Source: Desulfobacterales bacterium
Lineage (GTDB): Bacteria; Desulfobacterota; Desulfobacteria; Desulfobacterales; Desulfobacteraceae
Direction: 5' to 3'
NCBI GenBank assembly: GCA_022361135.1
Contig: JAKSBM010001053.1
Coordinates: 1-15,981, forward strand
DNA: 15,981 bases
Numbering within the stretch: position 1 is the stretch's first letter; every line of letters begins with the position of its first letter. Positions 7,911 through 13,613 of the stretch are shown piece after piece. Position numbers and translations under genes: made by a program. Under the pieces are notes generated by a model that searched no databases, was not told the DNA's origin, and saw nothing but the letters and a program-made list of their open reading frames with translations.

Positions 7911-8780
7911 TTAGAATTCCAAATTCAGGCAGGGGGTGGCATCCCGGGGAATATGGCGTTTTTTCACCGGGTCCATATCCAGGCGGGAGGCGGCAAAATC
8001 GCCATCGTGGGGAAAAACCAGCCAGGCGTCCTGTTCCAGGGCCCGGGCCAGCATCTCGGCCTTTTCTTCCACCAGGGCCTCGGGGTAACGGTCATACCCC
8101 ATGGTGATGGGCAGGTTCACCCAAGGGGTTCCCGGCACCAGATCCCCGGTGAATACCAGGCAGGTCTCACCTATGGTGATGAAGGAAACCAGCATGCCCG
8201 GGGTATGGCCCTGGCTTTGGAAGAATGAAATGGAAACCGGTCCCAGGGAAAGGGTATCACCGGCGGAGACAAGATCCAACCGCCCGCTTTCCTCCAGAAG
8301 GGGAGCCAATTCCGGAATAAACGAAGCCCGGTCCCTGGTTTTGGGATCAATGGAACGCTCAAACTGCTCCCTTCCGGTGACAAAACGGGCATGGGGAAAG
8401 ACCAGCTCCGATTTGCTGTCGGGCACATGGGCCGATAAAAGGCCCCCGCTGTGATCAAAATGGAGGTGGGAAAGGATCACATGGGTGAGATCTTCCGGGG
8501 CCACCCCCTCGGCGGCCAAGGATTCCAGCAGCTCGTGCCGGTTGGAAACCACACCGAACCGCTCCTTCATTTTGGGGGAAAGATAGGCACCGGGTCCGGT
8601 TTCAAAGAGGATGACATGGGCCGGAGTTCGAATCAAAAGGCAATTGGCTCCGATGTTGATGCGATTTTCTCCATCGCAGGGGACCCAACGGTTCCACAGG
8701 GCCTTGGGGGCATTTCCAAACATGGCCCCCCCGTCCAACTTCATGGGGTTTCCCTTAATGGTCTTCAGCGTAACGGTCAT
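7911..8780 (-). CDS. MBL-fold (metallo-beta-lactamase superfamily) hydrolase
   Basis: A 289-residue metallo-hydrolase with a full dinuclear metal site. HLHFDH is at 105-110, His192 in GHTPG, Asp213 in FTGD and His258 in FPHDGD. The overall arrangement resembles lactonase or thioesterase-like MBL proteins, but the substrate cannot be read from sequence. The start at 8780 is chosen because AGGA is 8 bases upstream; an ATG 21 bases further up lacks this. No signal peptide is seen, so the protein is likely cytoplasmic. It follows yhbY by 63 bases on the same strand and may share its transcript. Confidence 0.92.
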   Translation of the reverse strand: MTVTLKTIKGNPMKLDGGAMFGNAPKALWNRWVPCDGENRINIGANCLLIRTPAHVILFETGPGAYLSPKMKERFGVVSNRHELLESLAAEGVAPEDLTHVILSHLHFDHSGGLLSAHVPDSKSELVFPHARFVTGREQFERSIDPKTRDRASFIPELAPLLEESGRLDLVSAGDTLSLGPVSISFFQSQGHTPGMLVSFITIGETCLVFTGDLVPGTPWVNLPITMGYDRYPEALVEEKAEMLARALEQDAWLVFPHDGDFAASRLDMDPVKKRHIPRDATPCLNLEF

Positions 8781-8843
8781 GGCAGCGTCCTTTATGAACA
8801 ATTGGCAGTTGAGGGGGGAGCAGACAAACGGGAAAACGCCGGA

Positions 8844-9149
8844 TCAGGGAAGGGTAATTTTACGCTTATCCGGATTCTTGTGGCGCCGGTAAAGAATGAC
8901 CACATGGCCGATCATCCCCACCATCTGGGCGTCTGTTTGTTGGGTGATTTCTTCGGTCAAGGCGGTTTTGCTCTCCTTGTCCTTGTATTCGATGAATTTG
9001 ATTTTGATGAGTTCGTTGGCATCCAATGCCAGTTCGATTTCATCCAGCAATCCCTGGACAAGTCCCTTTTGGCCCACATAGGCACTGGGATTCAGATGAT
9101 GGGCAAGTCCCCTAAGATATTTACGCTGGGCGCCTTTAAGTGCGGTCAC
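8844..9149 (-). CDS. yhbY: YhbY-family CRM-domain RNA-binding protein
   Basis: A 101-residue single CRM-domain protein that in other bacteria associates with pre-50S ribosomal particles. Family marks are LKGAQRKYLRGLAHHLNP at 4-21, the GxxG loop (GQKG, 26-29; usually GKxG), an ALDANELIKIKF block at 41-52, and a GHVVILYRR strand at 81-89. It starts with GTG, supported by AAGGAA 6 bases upstream. It lies between a Cys-rich protein gene (36 bases upstream) and the MBL-fold gene. Confidence 0.93.
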   Translation of the reverse strand: MTALKGAQRKYLRGLAHHLNPSAYVGQKGLVQGLLDEIELALDANELIKIKFIEYKDKESKTALTEEITQQTDAQMVGMIGHVVILYRRHKNPDKRKITLP

Positions 9150-9185
9150 AACTTATTCCTTATTCTTATCATTAAAAAACGGCTA

Positions 9186-9716
9186 TCATATCACAGGTTT
9201 GCCCTGGAGAACAGCGTATAATTCATTCTCCAACTCCCGACGGGCCTTCTGGACGGCCTTTATCTTCCCCTGGATCTCCCCGCTTTCATCCATGGACTTC
9301 ATCCCGGCACAGAGATACCAGGTGCAAATGAAGGGACGGTGGGAGCGGGAAAGGGTGCAGCCCAGGGCTCCCAGGCAGCGACAGACACGGTTCCCATCCC
9401 CTCCGTCCATTTTGGAAATCTGGGCCGGAGGCAATTGTCCATGGGCCAGGCCATGGAAAAGAAGATCGACGAAATCATACCCAATGACGGCCCGGCTGCA
9501 ACAATTGTCCGAACAGGTCGGGCAAACGGCCCGGGTCAAAAAATCCATGGCCGGATCCAACCCGTCATACCCCTGTTCAATGGTTCCCACATGGGGAAGG
9601 AGGGGGGAAAAATCATGGCCGGCGGAAAACAGGGCCTGAAAATGGGAAACCACCTGGTCCCAGGCCCGTGGATCCTGCCAGGAAACCGTATGGGGAGCGG
9701 AGCTGTCCATGCCCAT
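9186..9716 (-). CDS. Cys-rich protein with YkgJ-like CxxCxxxCC metal site
   Basis: A 176-residue soluble protein with two Cys clusters. The first is CPTCSDNCC (Cys65, 68, 72, 73), matching the CxxCxxxCC pattern of the YkgJ zinc/iron-chelating family. The second is CRCLGALGC (112, 114, 120) followed by SHRPFICTWYLC (Cys131, 136), like the C-terminal part of YkgJ proteins, where Arg-Pro precedes a Cys. A charged C-terminal helix (about 145-172) follows. Function is unknown; proteins of this kind are assumed to bind Zn or Fe. The start has no clear ribosome site, and Met3 is an equally possible start. It is divergent from the HMA-domain gene and 36 bases upstream of yhbY. Confidence 0.8.
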   Translation of the reverse strand: MGMDSSAPHTVSWQDPRAWDQVVSHFQALFSAGHDFSPLLPHVGTIEQGYDGLDPAMDFLTRAVCPTCSDNCCSRAVIGYDFVDLLFHGLAHGQLPPAQISKMDGGDGNRVCRCLGALGCTLSRSHRPFICTWYLCAGMKSMDESGEIQGKIKAVQKARRELENELYAVLQGKPVI

Positions 9717-9729
9717 GTTTAAAAGGAAT

Positions 9730-9757
9730 TTGACAAAGTTGCAACAGGGATTATGGT
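9730..9757 (+). promoter_or_regulatory. Putative sigma-70 promoter for the HMA-domain gene
   Basis: TTGACA (9730-9735, perfect) is followed after 16 bases by TATGGT (9752-9757), about 61 bases before the ATG. The -35 is strong and the -10 fair. Confidence 0.45.
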
Positions 9758-9818
9758 TAAACAGTCCTTAAAGCTTTAACTAACATTGTTTTAATCGCAC
9801 AGACAAAAAGGAGTTCCC

Positions 9819-10025
9819 ATGGCAGAATTTACCCTGAAGGTTGAAAACATGAACTGCGGCCATTGCAGCGGCATGGTGGAAAAAACCCTGGCCGGCATCC
9901 CGGGCATCACCGATATCCAGGTGGATCTGGAGGGTAAAACCGCCCGGTTCAACGCCCCGGAGGAAGGGCTGGTGGACCAGGCCATGGACGCCGTCACCCA
10001 GGCCGGGTACCCCGCATCCAAATAG
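9819..10025 (+). CDS. Small heavy-metal-associated (HMA, CopZ-like) metal-binding protein
   Basis: A 68-residue single HMA domain. The metal-binding loop is MNCGHC at 11-16 (Cys13, Cys16), followed by a helix, and the rest fits the beta-alpha-beta-beta-alpha-beta fold. Such proteins carry Cu(I), or Hg(II) in MerP, to P-type ATPases or regulators. The absence of a signal peptide argues for a cytoplasmic CopZ-like role rather than periplasmic MerP. AAGGAG lies directly before the ATG with good spacing. It stands alone: no copper ATPase or CueR/CsoR regulator is in the window. The hgc operon begins 1.65 kb downstream, but on a separate transcript. Confidence 0.92.
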   Translation: MAEFTLKVENMNCGHCSGMVEKTLAGIPGITDIQVDLEGKTARFNAPEEGLVDQAMDAVTQAGYPASK

Positions 10026-10043
10026 AACACACCTGTAATTAAA

Positions 10044-10098
10044 AAGGGGGAAGTCGACTTCGACCGGGTTCATCCCGGCGGAATCACACCTCCCCCTT
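10044..10098 (-). terminator. Branched stem structure, probable terminator of the HD-GYP transcript
   Basis: An outer 8-bp stem (AAGGGGGA, 10044-10051, with TCCCCCTT, 10091-10098) encloses a 12-base palindrome GAAGTCGACTTC (10050-10061) and a hairpin CCGGG/CCCGG (10064-10078). On the minus strand the outer stem runs into TTTTTAATT, which suits termination of the HD-GYP gene about 100 bases upstream. No T-run follows on the plus strand. The palindrome and outer stem overlap by two bases, so they cannot both form completely. Confidence 0.5.
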
Positions 10099-10199
10099 GT
10101 CCGGCCATGGCAGGGGCCTTGCCGGCCGAACCTTTTCCCCTTGGGAATAAATGGGCTGCCCCCCCCCACCAAAGGCCGTCCGCGGCACAACAGCCGGGG

Positions 10200-11426
10200 T
10201 TAAATCAAACTGGAAAATTCAAAAACCTCGGACCGGTTCATGGTTTTGATGAATCGCCGCAGCAGCTCCCTGTCAAAGCAATGGGACATGCCCTTGTCCC
10301 GGAGCTGTATCCTTGCCTTCACCCGTTTCCGGGCCTCCTCCTCCAACATCTCCCGTTCCCGGAGCCGTTTCAGCTTGGCCTCGTAGTCGTCCCGGACCAC
10401 GGTGACCAACGGCACGCGACGATTTTCCTTGGCTTCGGCCTCGAACTTGTGCAGGGCATCCACATAGGGATTTTCCCCGGACATGATCCGAAGGGCCTCA
10501 AAGGGGGTCTTGGCCTTTTTGTAGGAACGGCGGGAGGTCAGGGCATCAAAGACGTCCACAATGTGACAAATCCGAGCCATCAATGGGATTTCCTCCCCCT
10601 TTAACCCACAGGGATACCCGCTTCCATCCTGGTTTTCATGGTGGTAGAGGATGATTTCCAAAAACTTCCGGGAAAGCTGGGTTTTAAAGAGCAGGCCGAT
10701 GGAATAGGCCGCATGGGATTGGATGAGCACATATTCCAGATTATTGAGTTTCCCGGGTTTATTGATGACGTTTTTGGGAATCTTGATCTTGCCGATGTCG
10801 TGGAAAAAGCCGGCGGCCGTGGCCTGGATGATCAATTTCCTCAGTTCCAGGGAATCCACCCCGGGGAAAAGGTCCCGGTTATTATTAATGAACAGGGCCA
10901 GAAGCCACCCCACCTTGATGGAATGGGTGTGGGTATCGTAGTCGTGGCCCACCAGCAGGGCCAGCCCCTGGATGGAATCCACGTCGGAGATAAAATCCAC
11001 CACCGTGGTGATGAATTGGGTGATGTTTTTCAACATGCCCTGGGCTTCCGCATCCCGGGTCAGGTCCACCCGGAAGGATTCCTGGATCAGATCACTGGCC
11101 GACACCACCAGTGCGCGGCTCTTGTGGCCGGGGGCCACCTGGTCGTGGTTCAGGATGAATTCAAGGTTCTCCTTCACATAATCGCGGTAGGCCCGGCGCT
11201 GGGCCGTGTGCATGTAAACCCGGTCCCAGGAGTGGAGCAATCGAACCAACCGATCCCGGGGAATGGATCGGGTGTCCTTGAGCAGGCAACGAAACCGATA
11301 TTGATTGCCCCTGTGGGGCTGCCGTTCGTAGAGGGCAAATCCGGCAAGATGGTCCGGATCAATGGATTTGGGATCAATGACAAAAAACAGACTGCCATCA
11401 TTAAAATACTCTGTTGCCAGAGCCAT
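10200..11426 (-). CDS. HD-GYP domain protein, probable cyclic-di-GMP phosphodiesterase
   Basis: A 408-residue soluble protein. Its HD-GYP domain (about 150-320) has all key motifs: HDIGK with His209-Asp210, HS at 168-169, HHENQDGSGYP at 262-272 and DVFDALTSRRSY at 291-302. The family hydrolyses c-di-GMP with a di- or tri-iron site. The first 145 residues form an N-terminal region I do not recognise, without a receiver or transmembrane segment. The C-terminus (about 325-408) is a charged helical extension. AAGGAG lies 10 bases before the ATG. It is a single gene, divergent from arsR-hgcAB, with a possible promoter at 11463-11491. Confidence 0.93.
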   Translation of the reverse strand: MALATEYFNDGSLFFVIDPKSIDPDHLAGFALYERQPHRGNQYRFRCLLKDTRSIPRDRLVRLLHSWDRVYMHTAQRRAYRDYVKENLEFILNHDQVAPGHKSRALVVSASDLIQESFRVDLTRDAEAQGMLKNITQFITTVVDFISDVDSIQGLALLVGHDYDTHTHSIKVGWLLALFINNNRDLFPGVDSLELRKLIIQATAAGFFHDIGKIKIPKNVINKPGKLNNLEYVLIQSHAAYSIGLLFKTQLSRKFLEIILYHHENQDGSGYPCGLKGEEIPLMARICHIVDVFDALTSRRSYKKAKTPFEALRIMSGENPYVDALHKFEAEAKENRRVPLVTVVRDDYEAKLKRLREREMLEEEARKRVKARIQLRDKGMSHCFDRELLRRFIKTMNRSEVFEFSSLI

Positions 11427-11462
11427 GGTGACTCACTCCTTTTGCATGGGTACATTCTTCGA

Positions 11463-11491
11463 AATATAGCTGAATGGAATATAACGAACAA
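11463..11491 (-). promoter_or_regulatory. Putative promoter for the HD-GYP gene
   Basis: On the minus strand TTGTTC (11486-11491) is followed after 17 bases by TATATT (11463-11468), about 37 bases before the ATG. The -10 matches 5 of 6; the -35 is weak, so an activator may be needed. Confidence 0.4.
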
Positions 11492-11531
11492 ATGAGGAAA
11501 TTTTTGCCTTCTTTATCAGTAAATGAGGAAA
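11490..11531. repeat. 11-bp direct repeat AAATGAGGAAA, two copies
   Basis: Identical copies at 11490-11500 and 11521-11531 have a 31-base period, about three helical turns. The first touches the candidate -35 box of the HD-GYP gene. Position and phasing fit a regulator that binds as a pair upstream of that promoter. Confidence 0.55.
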
Positions 11532-11553
11532 GTGTAAAGACCGCCGCCCCCCA

Positions 11554-11565
11554 TTTTCCGGAAAA
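11554..11565. repeat. 12-bp perfect palindrome in the HD-GYP/arsR divergent region
   Basis: TTTTCCGGAAAA is perfectly self-complementary and lies 50 bases before the arsR -35 box. It could bind a dimeric regulator of either divergent gene; no direct evidence assigns it. Confidence 0.4.
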
Positions 11566-11614
11566 CAAGACTGGGATTACAAGGTCTTACCATCAAACCT
11601 CTCCCATTATTTCC

Positions 11615-11644
11615 TTGACGCCCCCCCGACCTTTGTTCTATCGT
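11615..11644 (+). promoter_or_regulatory. Putative sigma-70 promoter of arsR-hgcA-hgcB
   Basis: TTGACG (11615-11620, 5 of 6) is followed after 18 bases by TATCGT (11639-11644, 4 of 6), about 37 bases before the arsR ATG. The spacer contains a C7 run. The -10 overlaps the palindrome at 11639-11656. Confidence 0.6.
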
Positions 11645-11656
11645 TTTTAACCGATA
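11639..11656. promoter_or_regulatory. Candidate ArsR operator overlapping the -10 box
   Basis: TATCGTTTTTAACCGATA is an imperfect palindrome: arms TATCG and CGATA are perfect, with further TT/AA symmetry inside. It covers the -10 region and start site of the arsR promoter, where ArsR/SmtB repressors often bind AT-rich dyads. Binding by the adjacent ArsR protein is inference. Confidence 0.55.
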
Positions 11657-11680
11657 AAACCCAGAGGAGACAGGGATGCG

Positions 11681-11977
11681 ATGAACAGAGTCAAATCAGA
11701 GATGCAATTGCCCCCGCCGGATGCCATGGCACGAATTTTCAAGGCATTGGGCCACCCCACCCGCCTGGCCATCATCGCCCACCTCATGGAGGTGGAAACC
11801 TGCTTTTGCAAGGATATTGTCCACCGATTCCCCTATTCCCAGTCCACCATCAGCCAACACCTGAAGCTCCTCAGGGAATCGGGGATCATCCAGGGGCAGA
11901 TCCTGGGGGCCAAATCCCAGTTCAGGGTGGACAGGGAAATGCTGGCCCGGTTAAAATCCTTTGTAACCCAATTGTAA
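11681..11977 (+). CDS. arsR: ArsR/SmtB-family metal(loid)-responsive regulator
   Basis: A 98-residue winged-helix repressor. The DNA-recognition region is SQSTISQHLKLLRESGII at 53-70, and LGHPTRLAIIAHL at 23-35 is the usual ArsR opening. The metal-sensing site is ETCFCKDI (Cys41, Cys43) in the alpha-3 position of ArsR's ELCVC motif, so As(III), Sb(III) or a thiophilic metal is a likely ligand; Hg(II) is possible but unproven. GAGGAG lies about 11 bases before the ATG. It is 23 bases upstream of hgcA and almost certainly co-transcribed. ArsR-like regulators next to hgcAB are known from other methylating Desulfobacterota. Confidence 0.95.
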   Translation: MNRVKSEMQLPPPDAMARIFKALGHPTRLAIIAHLMEVETCFCKDIVHRFPYSQSTISQHLKLLRESGIIQGQILGAKSQFRVDREMLARLKSFVTQL

Positions 11978-12000
11978 CCCCCAAACCCCAAGGATATTCC

Positions 12001-13185
12001 ATGAATTTTCCCATGGCCCCCCAAAACGGGGAAGACCGCCCCAAAGGCTTGTCCTCCAGCAATGTCCAGCTCATGCCCACCATGGCGGCGGCCCAGGCCG
12101 GAGGCTGCGCCCCCCCGCCGGACCCCATGGACGCCCACCAGCGTCCCGGATACACCCTCATGTCCTATGTGGCCGATTTCATTTCCACCCCGGCCGGACC
12201 GGTCCCCCGGGTCCATACCCGGAAAAACCGGGAGGATCATTGGGGCACCTTCCTGGCCCGCACCGGCATTGAACGCTACCATTACCGGGTGGTCCCGGGC
12301 CTATACGCCGTGGGCAGTCCCACGGACCAGTCCGAGGTCCTGGTCACGGCCAATTTCAAACTCACCTTTGACCAGGTCCGGGAGGCGATGGACGGCTACG
12401 ATGCCTGGATCCTGGTATTGGACACCAAGGGCATCAACGTCTGGTGCGCCGCCGGCAAGGGCACCTTTGCCACGGACGAATTGGTGGCACGGATCCGTGC
12501 CGCCAATCTGGACCAGGTGGTGGCCCACCGACGCCTCATTGTTCCCCAATTGGGGGCCACCGGGGTATCTGCCGGTGGGGTCAAAAAACAATCGGGATTC
12601 CGGGTGGTTTACGGCCCCATCCGCTGCACCGATCTGCCCGAATACCTGGACAACCAACGCAGGGCCACCCCGGAAATGCGGCAGATCACCTTCACCCTCT
12701 GGGAACGCTTCATCCTCACCCCGGTGGAGGTGCAAATCACCCTGAAACCGGCCCTGATCACCGCCCTGATCCTTTTCATCATTTCGGGCTTCGGACCGGG
12801 TTTCTTTTCATTTTCCGCCGCCCTGGTCCGGGGATTCACCGCCATGGGGGCCATGGCCGCAGGCATCCTGGCCGGAGCCGTGGCCGCCCCCGTTCTCCTC
12901 CCCCATATTCCGGTGAAGGAATTTGCCCTCAAGGGGATCATCACCGGCGGAGTGGCCGCCCTGGTACTCATCCTCCTGCTGCCCGCCGGGGCCGTGGGAA
13001 TGGCCGGGGCCCATGCCCTGCTCCTGTTCACCATCGCCATCTCTTCCTTCCTGGCCATGAACTTCACCGGCACCACCCCCTTTACCTCCCCCTCGGGTGT
13101 GGAAAAGGAAATGAAACGTTATATGCCCTTCCAACTGGTCAGTCTGGTACTGGCTGCTGGTTTGTGGATCTATGCCGCTTTTTAA
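12001..13185 (+). CDS. hgcA: Mercury methylation corrinoid protein HgcA
   Basis: Membrane corrinoid protein that transfers a methyl group to Hg(II), forming methylmercury with HgcB. The diagnostic cap-helix motif NVWCAAGKG is at 146-154, with Cys149 as the expected lower cobalt ligand. The soluble corrinoid domain spans about 50-245, and five hydrophobic segments follow at about 250-270, 278-301, 308-330, 335-357 and 377-394. At 394 residues it is longer than the Pseudodesulfovibrio mercurii ND132 protein (338, Cys93), because of about 55 extra N-terminal residues with a Pro-rich stretch and a Cys at 36. The start at 12001 has AAGGA 6 bases upstream. An open frame extends upstream inside arsR but lacks support. 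hgcB follows after 12 bases. Confidence 0.97.
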   Translation: MNFPMAPQNGEDRPKGLSSSNVQLMPTMAAAQAGGCAPPPDPMDAHQRPGYTLMSYVADFISTPAGPVPRVHTRKNREDHWGTFLARTGIERYHYRVVPGLYAVGSPTDQSEVLVTANFKLTFDQVREAMDGYDAWILVLDTKGINVWCAAGKGTFATDELVARIRAANLDQVVAHRRLIVPQLGATGVSAGGVKKQSGFRVVYGPIRCTDLPEYLDNQRRATPEMRQITFTLWERFILTPVEVQITLKPALITALILFIISGFGPGFFSFSAALVRGFTAMGAMAAGILAGAVAAPVLLPHIPVKEFALKGIITGGVAALVLILLLPAGAVGMAGAHALLLFTIAISSFLAMNFTGTTPFTSPSGVEKEMKRYMPFQLVSLVLAAGLWIYAAF

Positions 13186-13197
13186 AGGAGTAAAAAC

Positions 13198-13488
13198 ATG
13201 AAAGGATTTCGACACCTGGAAGATGTGGCCACCCTGGCCCTGGACCAGGATAAATGCATCGGTTGCACTCTCTGCACCCAGGTCTGCCCCCACCAGGTCC
13301 TGGAAATGCAGGATAAAAAGGCCGCCATTGTGGATTTCAACGCCTGCATGGAATGCGGGGCCTGCGTCAACAATTGCCCCACCCAGGCCATCAGCGTCAG
13401 CCCGGGGGTGGGCTGAGCCTCCTATATTATCCAGGTCTGGATAAAGGGAGAAGAAAACGCATCCTGCGGCAGCGGCGGCTGCTGCTGA
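13198..13488 (+). CDS. hgcB: Mercury methylation ferredoxin HgcB, predicted selenoprotein (Sec73 at TGA 13414-13416)
   Basis: Partner of HgcA that carries two [4Fe-4S] clusters, supplies electrons to the corrinoid and delivers Hg(II). Cluster ligands are Cys20, 23, 26, 30 (CIGCTLCTQVCP) and Cys50, 53, 56, 60 (CMECGACVNNCP). A TGA at 13414-13416 follows GVG at residue 72, exactly where ND132 HgcB has the essential Cys73. Reading through gives 23 more residues: ASYIIQVWIKGEEN, then ASCGSGGCC, ending in the vicinal Cys pair (95, 96) before TGA at 13486-13488. The total of 96 residues is family-typical. A SECIS-like hairpin follows the first TGA. If that TGA is a true stop, the product is a 72-residue form ending at 13416 without the Hg-binding tail. 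AAAGGAG precedes the ATG. Confidence 0.88.
13414..13450 (+). promoter_or_regulatory. Selenocysteine UGA codon and bacterial SECIS-like stem-loop
   Basis: After the TGA (13414-13416), an outer stem CTCCT/GGGAG (13419-13423 with 13446-13450, one G-U pair) and an inner perfect stem TTATCC/GGATAA (13427-13432 with 13439-13444) are separated by a small internal loop. They present the apical loop AGGTCT (13433-13438). The loop sequence is the same as in the E. coli fdhF SECIS, and begins 16 bases after the UGA compared with 17 there. SelB recognises this apical loop. The E. coli bulged U is not reproduced exactly. Confidence 0.85.
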
Positions 13489-13516
13489 TACCCAGAATCA
13501 TCCACGCCAATTTGCA

Positions 13517-13536
13517 CCGGGCCATCACCGGCCCGG
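13517..13536. other. GC-rich hairpin after hgcB
   Basis: CCGGGCC and GGCCCGG form a perfect 7-bp stem with a 6-base loop 28 bases after the hgcB stop. No T-run follows. It may be a 3' transcript-stabilising hairpin ahead of the terminator at 13554. Confidence 0.45.
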
Positions 13537-13553
13537 CGCCTTCCCAAAACCAA

Positions 13554-13588
13554 AAATCCCCCCGCCACACCAGGTGACGGGGGGATTT
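13554..13588. terminator. Terminator between convergent hgcB and the DUF3360 gene
   Basis: An 11-bp perfect stem (AAATCCCCCCG with CGGGGGGATTT) is followed by a modest T-rich stretch on the plus strand. On the minus strand it runs into TTTTTGGTTTT. It probably works in both directions. Confidence 0.8.
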
Positions 13589-13613
13589 CTGTTTCTAAGG
13601 GATGCCGGGAATT

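Noticed and set aside
10062..10080. tRNA T-arm-like CCGGGTTCATCCCGG
   Set aside because: The loop is 5 bases rather than 7, and no acceptor, D or anticodon arm can be built around it.
10155..10170. Nine-C homopolymer run
   Set aside because: It lies in non-coding DNA after the HD-GYP stop, with no gene frame to shift. It is probably just compositional.
11806..12000. Upstream in-frame extension of hgcA inside arsR
   Set aside because: The extension lies in another frame of arsR, has no ribosome site, and its residues look non-natural. The ATG at 12001 has AAGGA with good spacing.
13198..13416. hgcB as a 72-residue protein, or as a pseudogene with a nonsense mutation
   Set aside because: The tail after the TGA keeps its frame and the family's C-terminal Cys pair, the TGA replaces exactly the conserved Cys73, and a SECIS-like hairpin follows. 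Decay would not explain all three. A sequencing error (TGC to TGA) remains possible but does not explain the hairpin.
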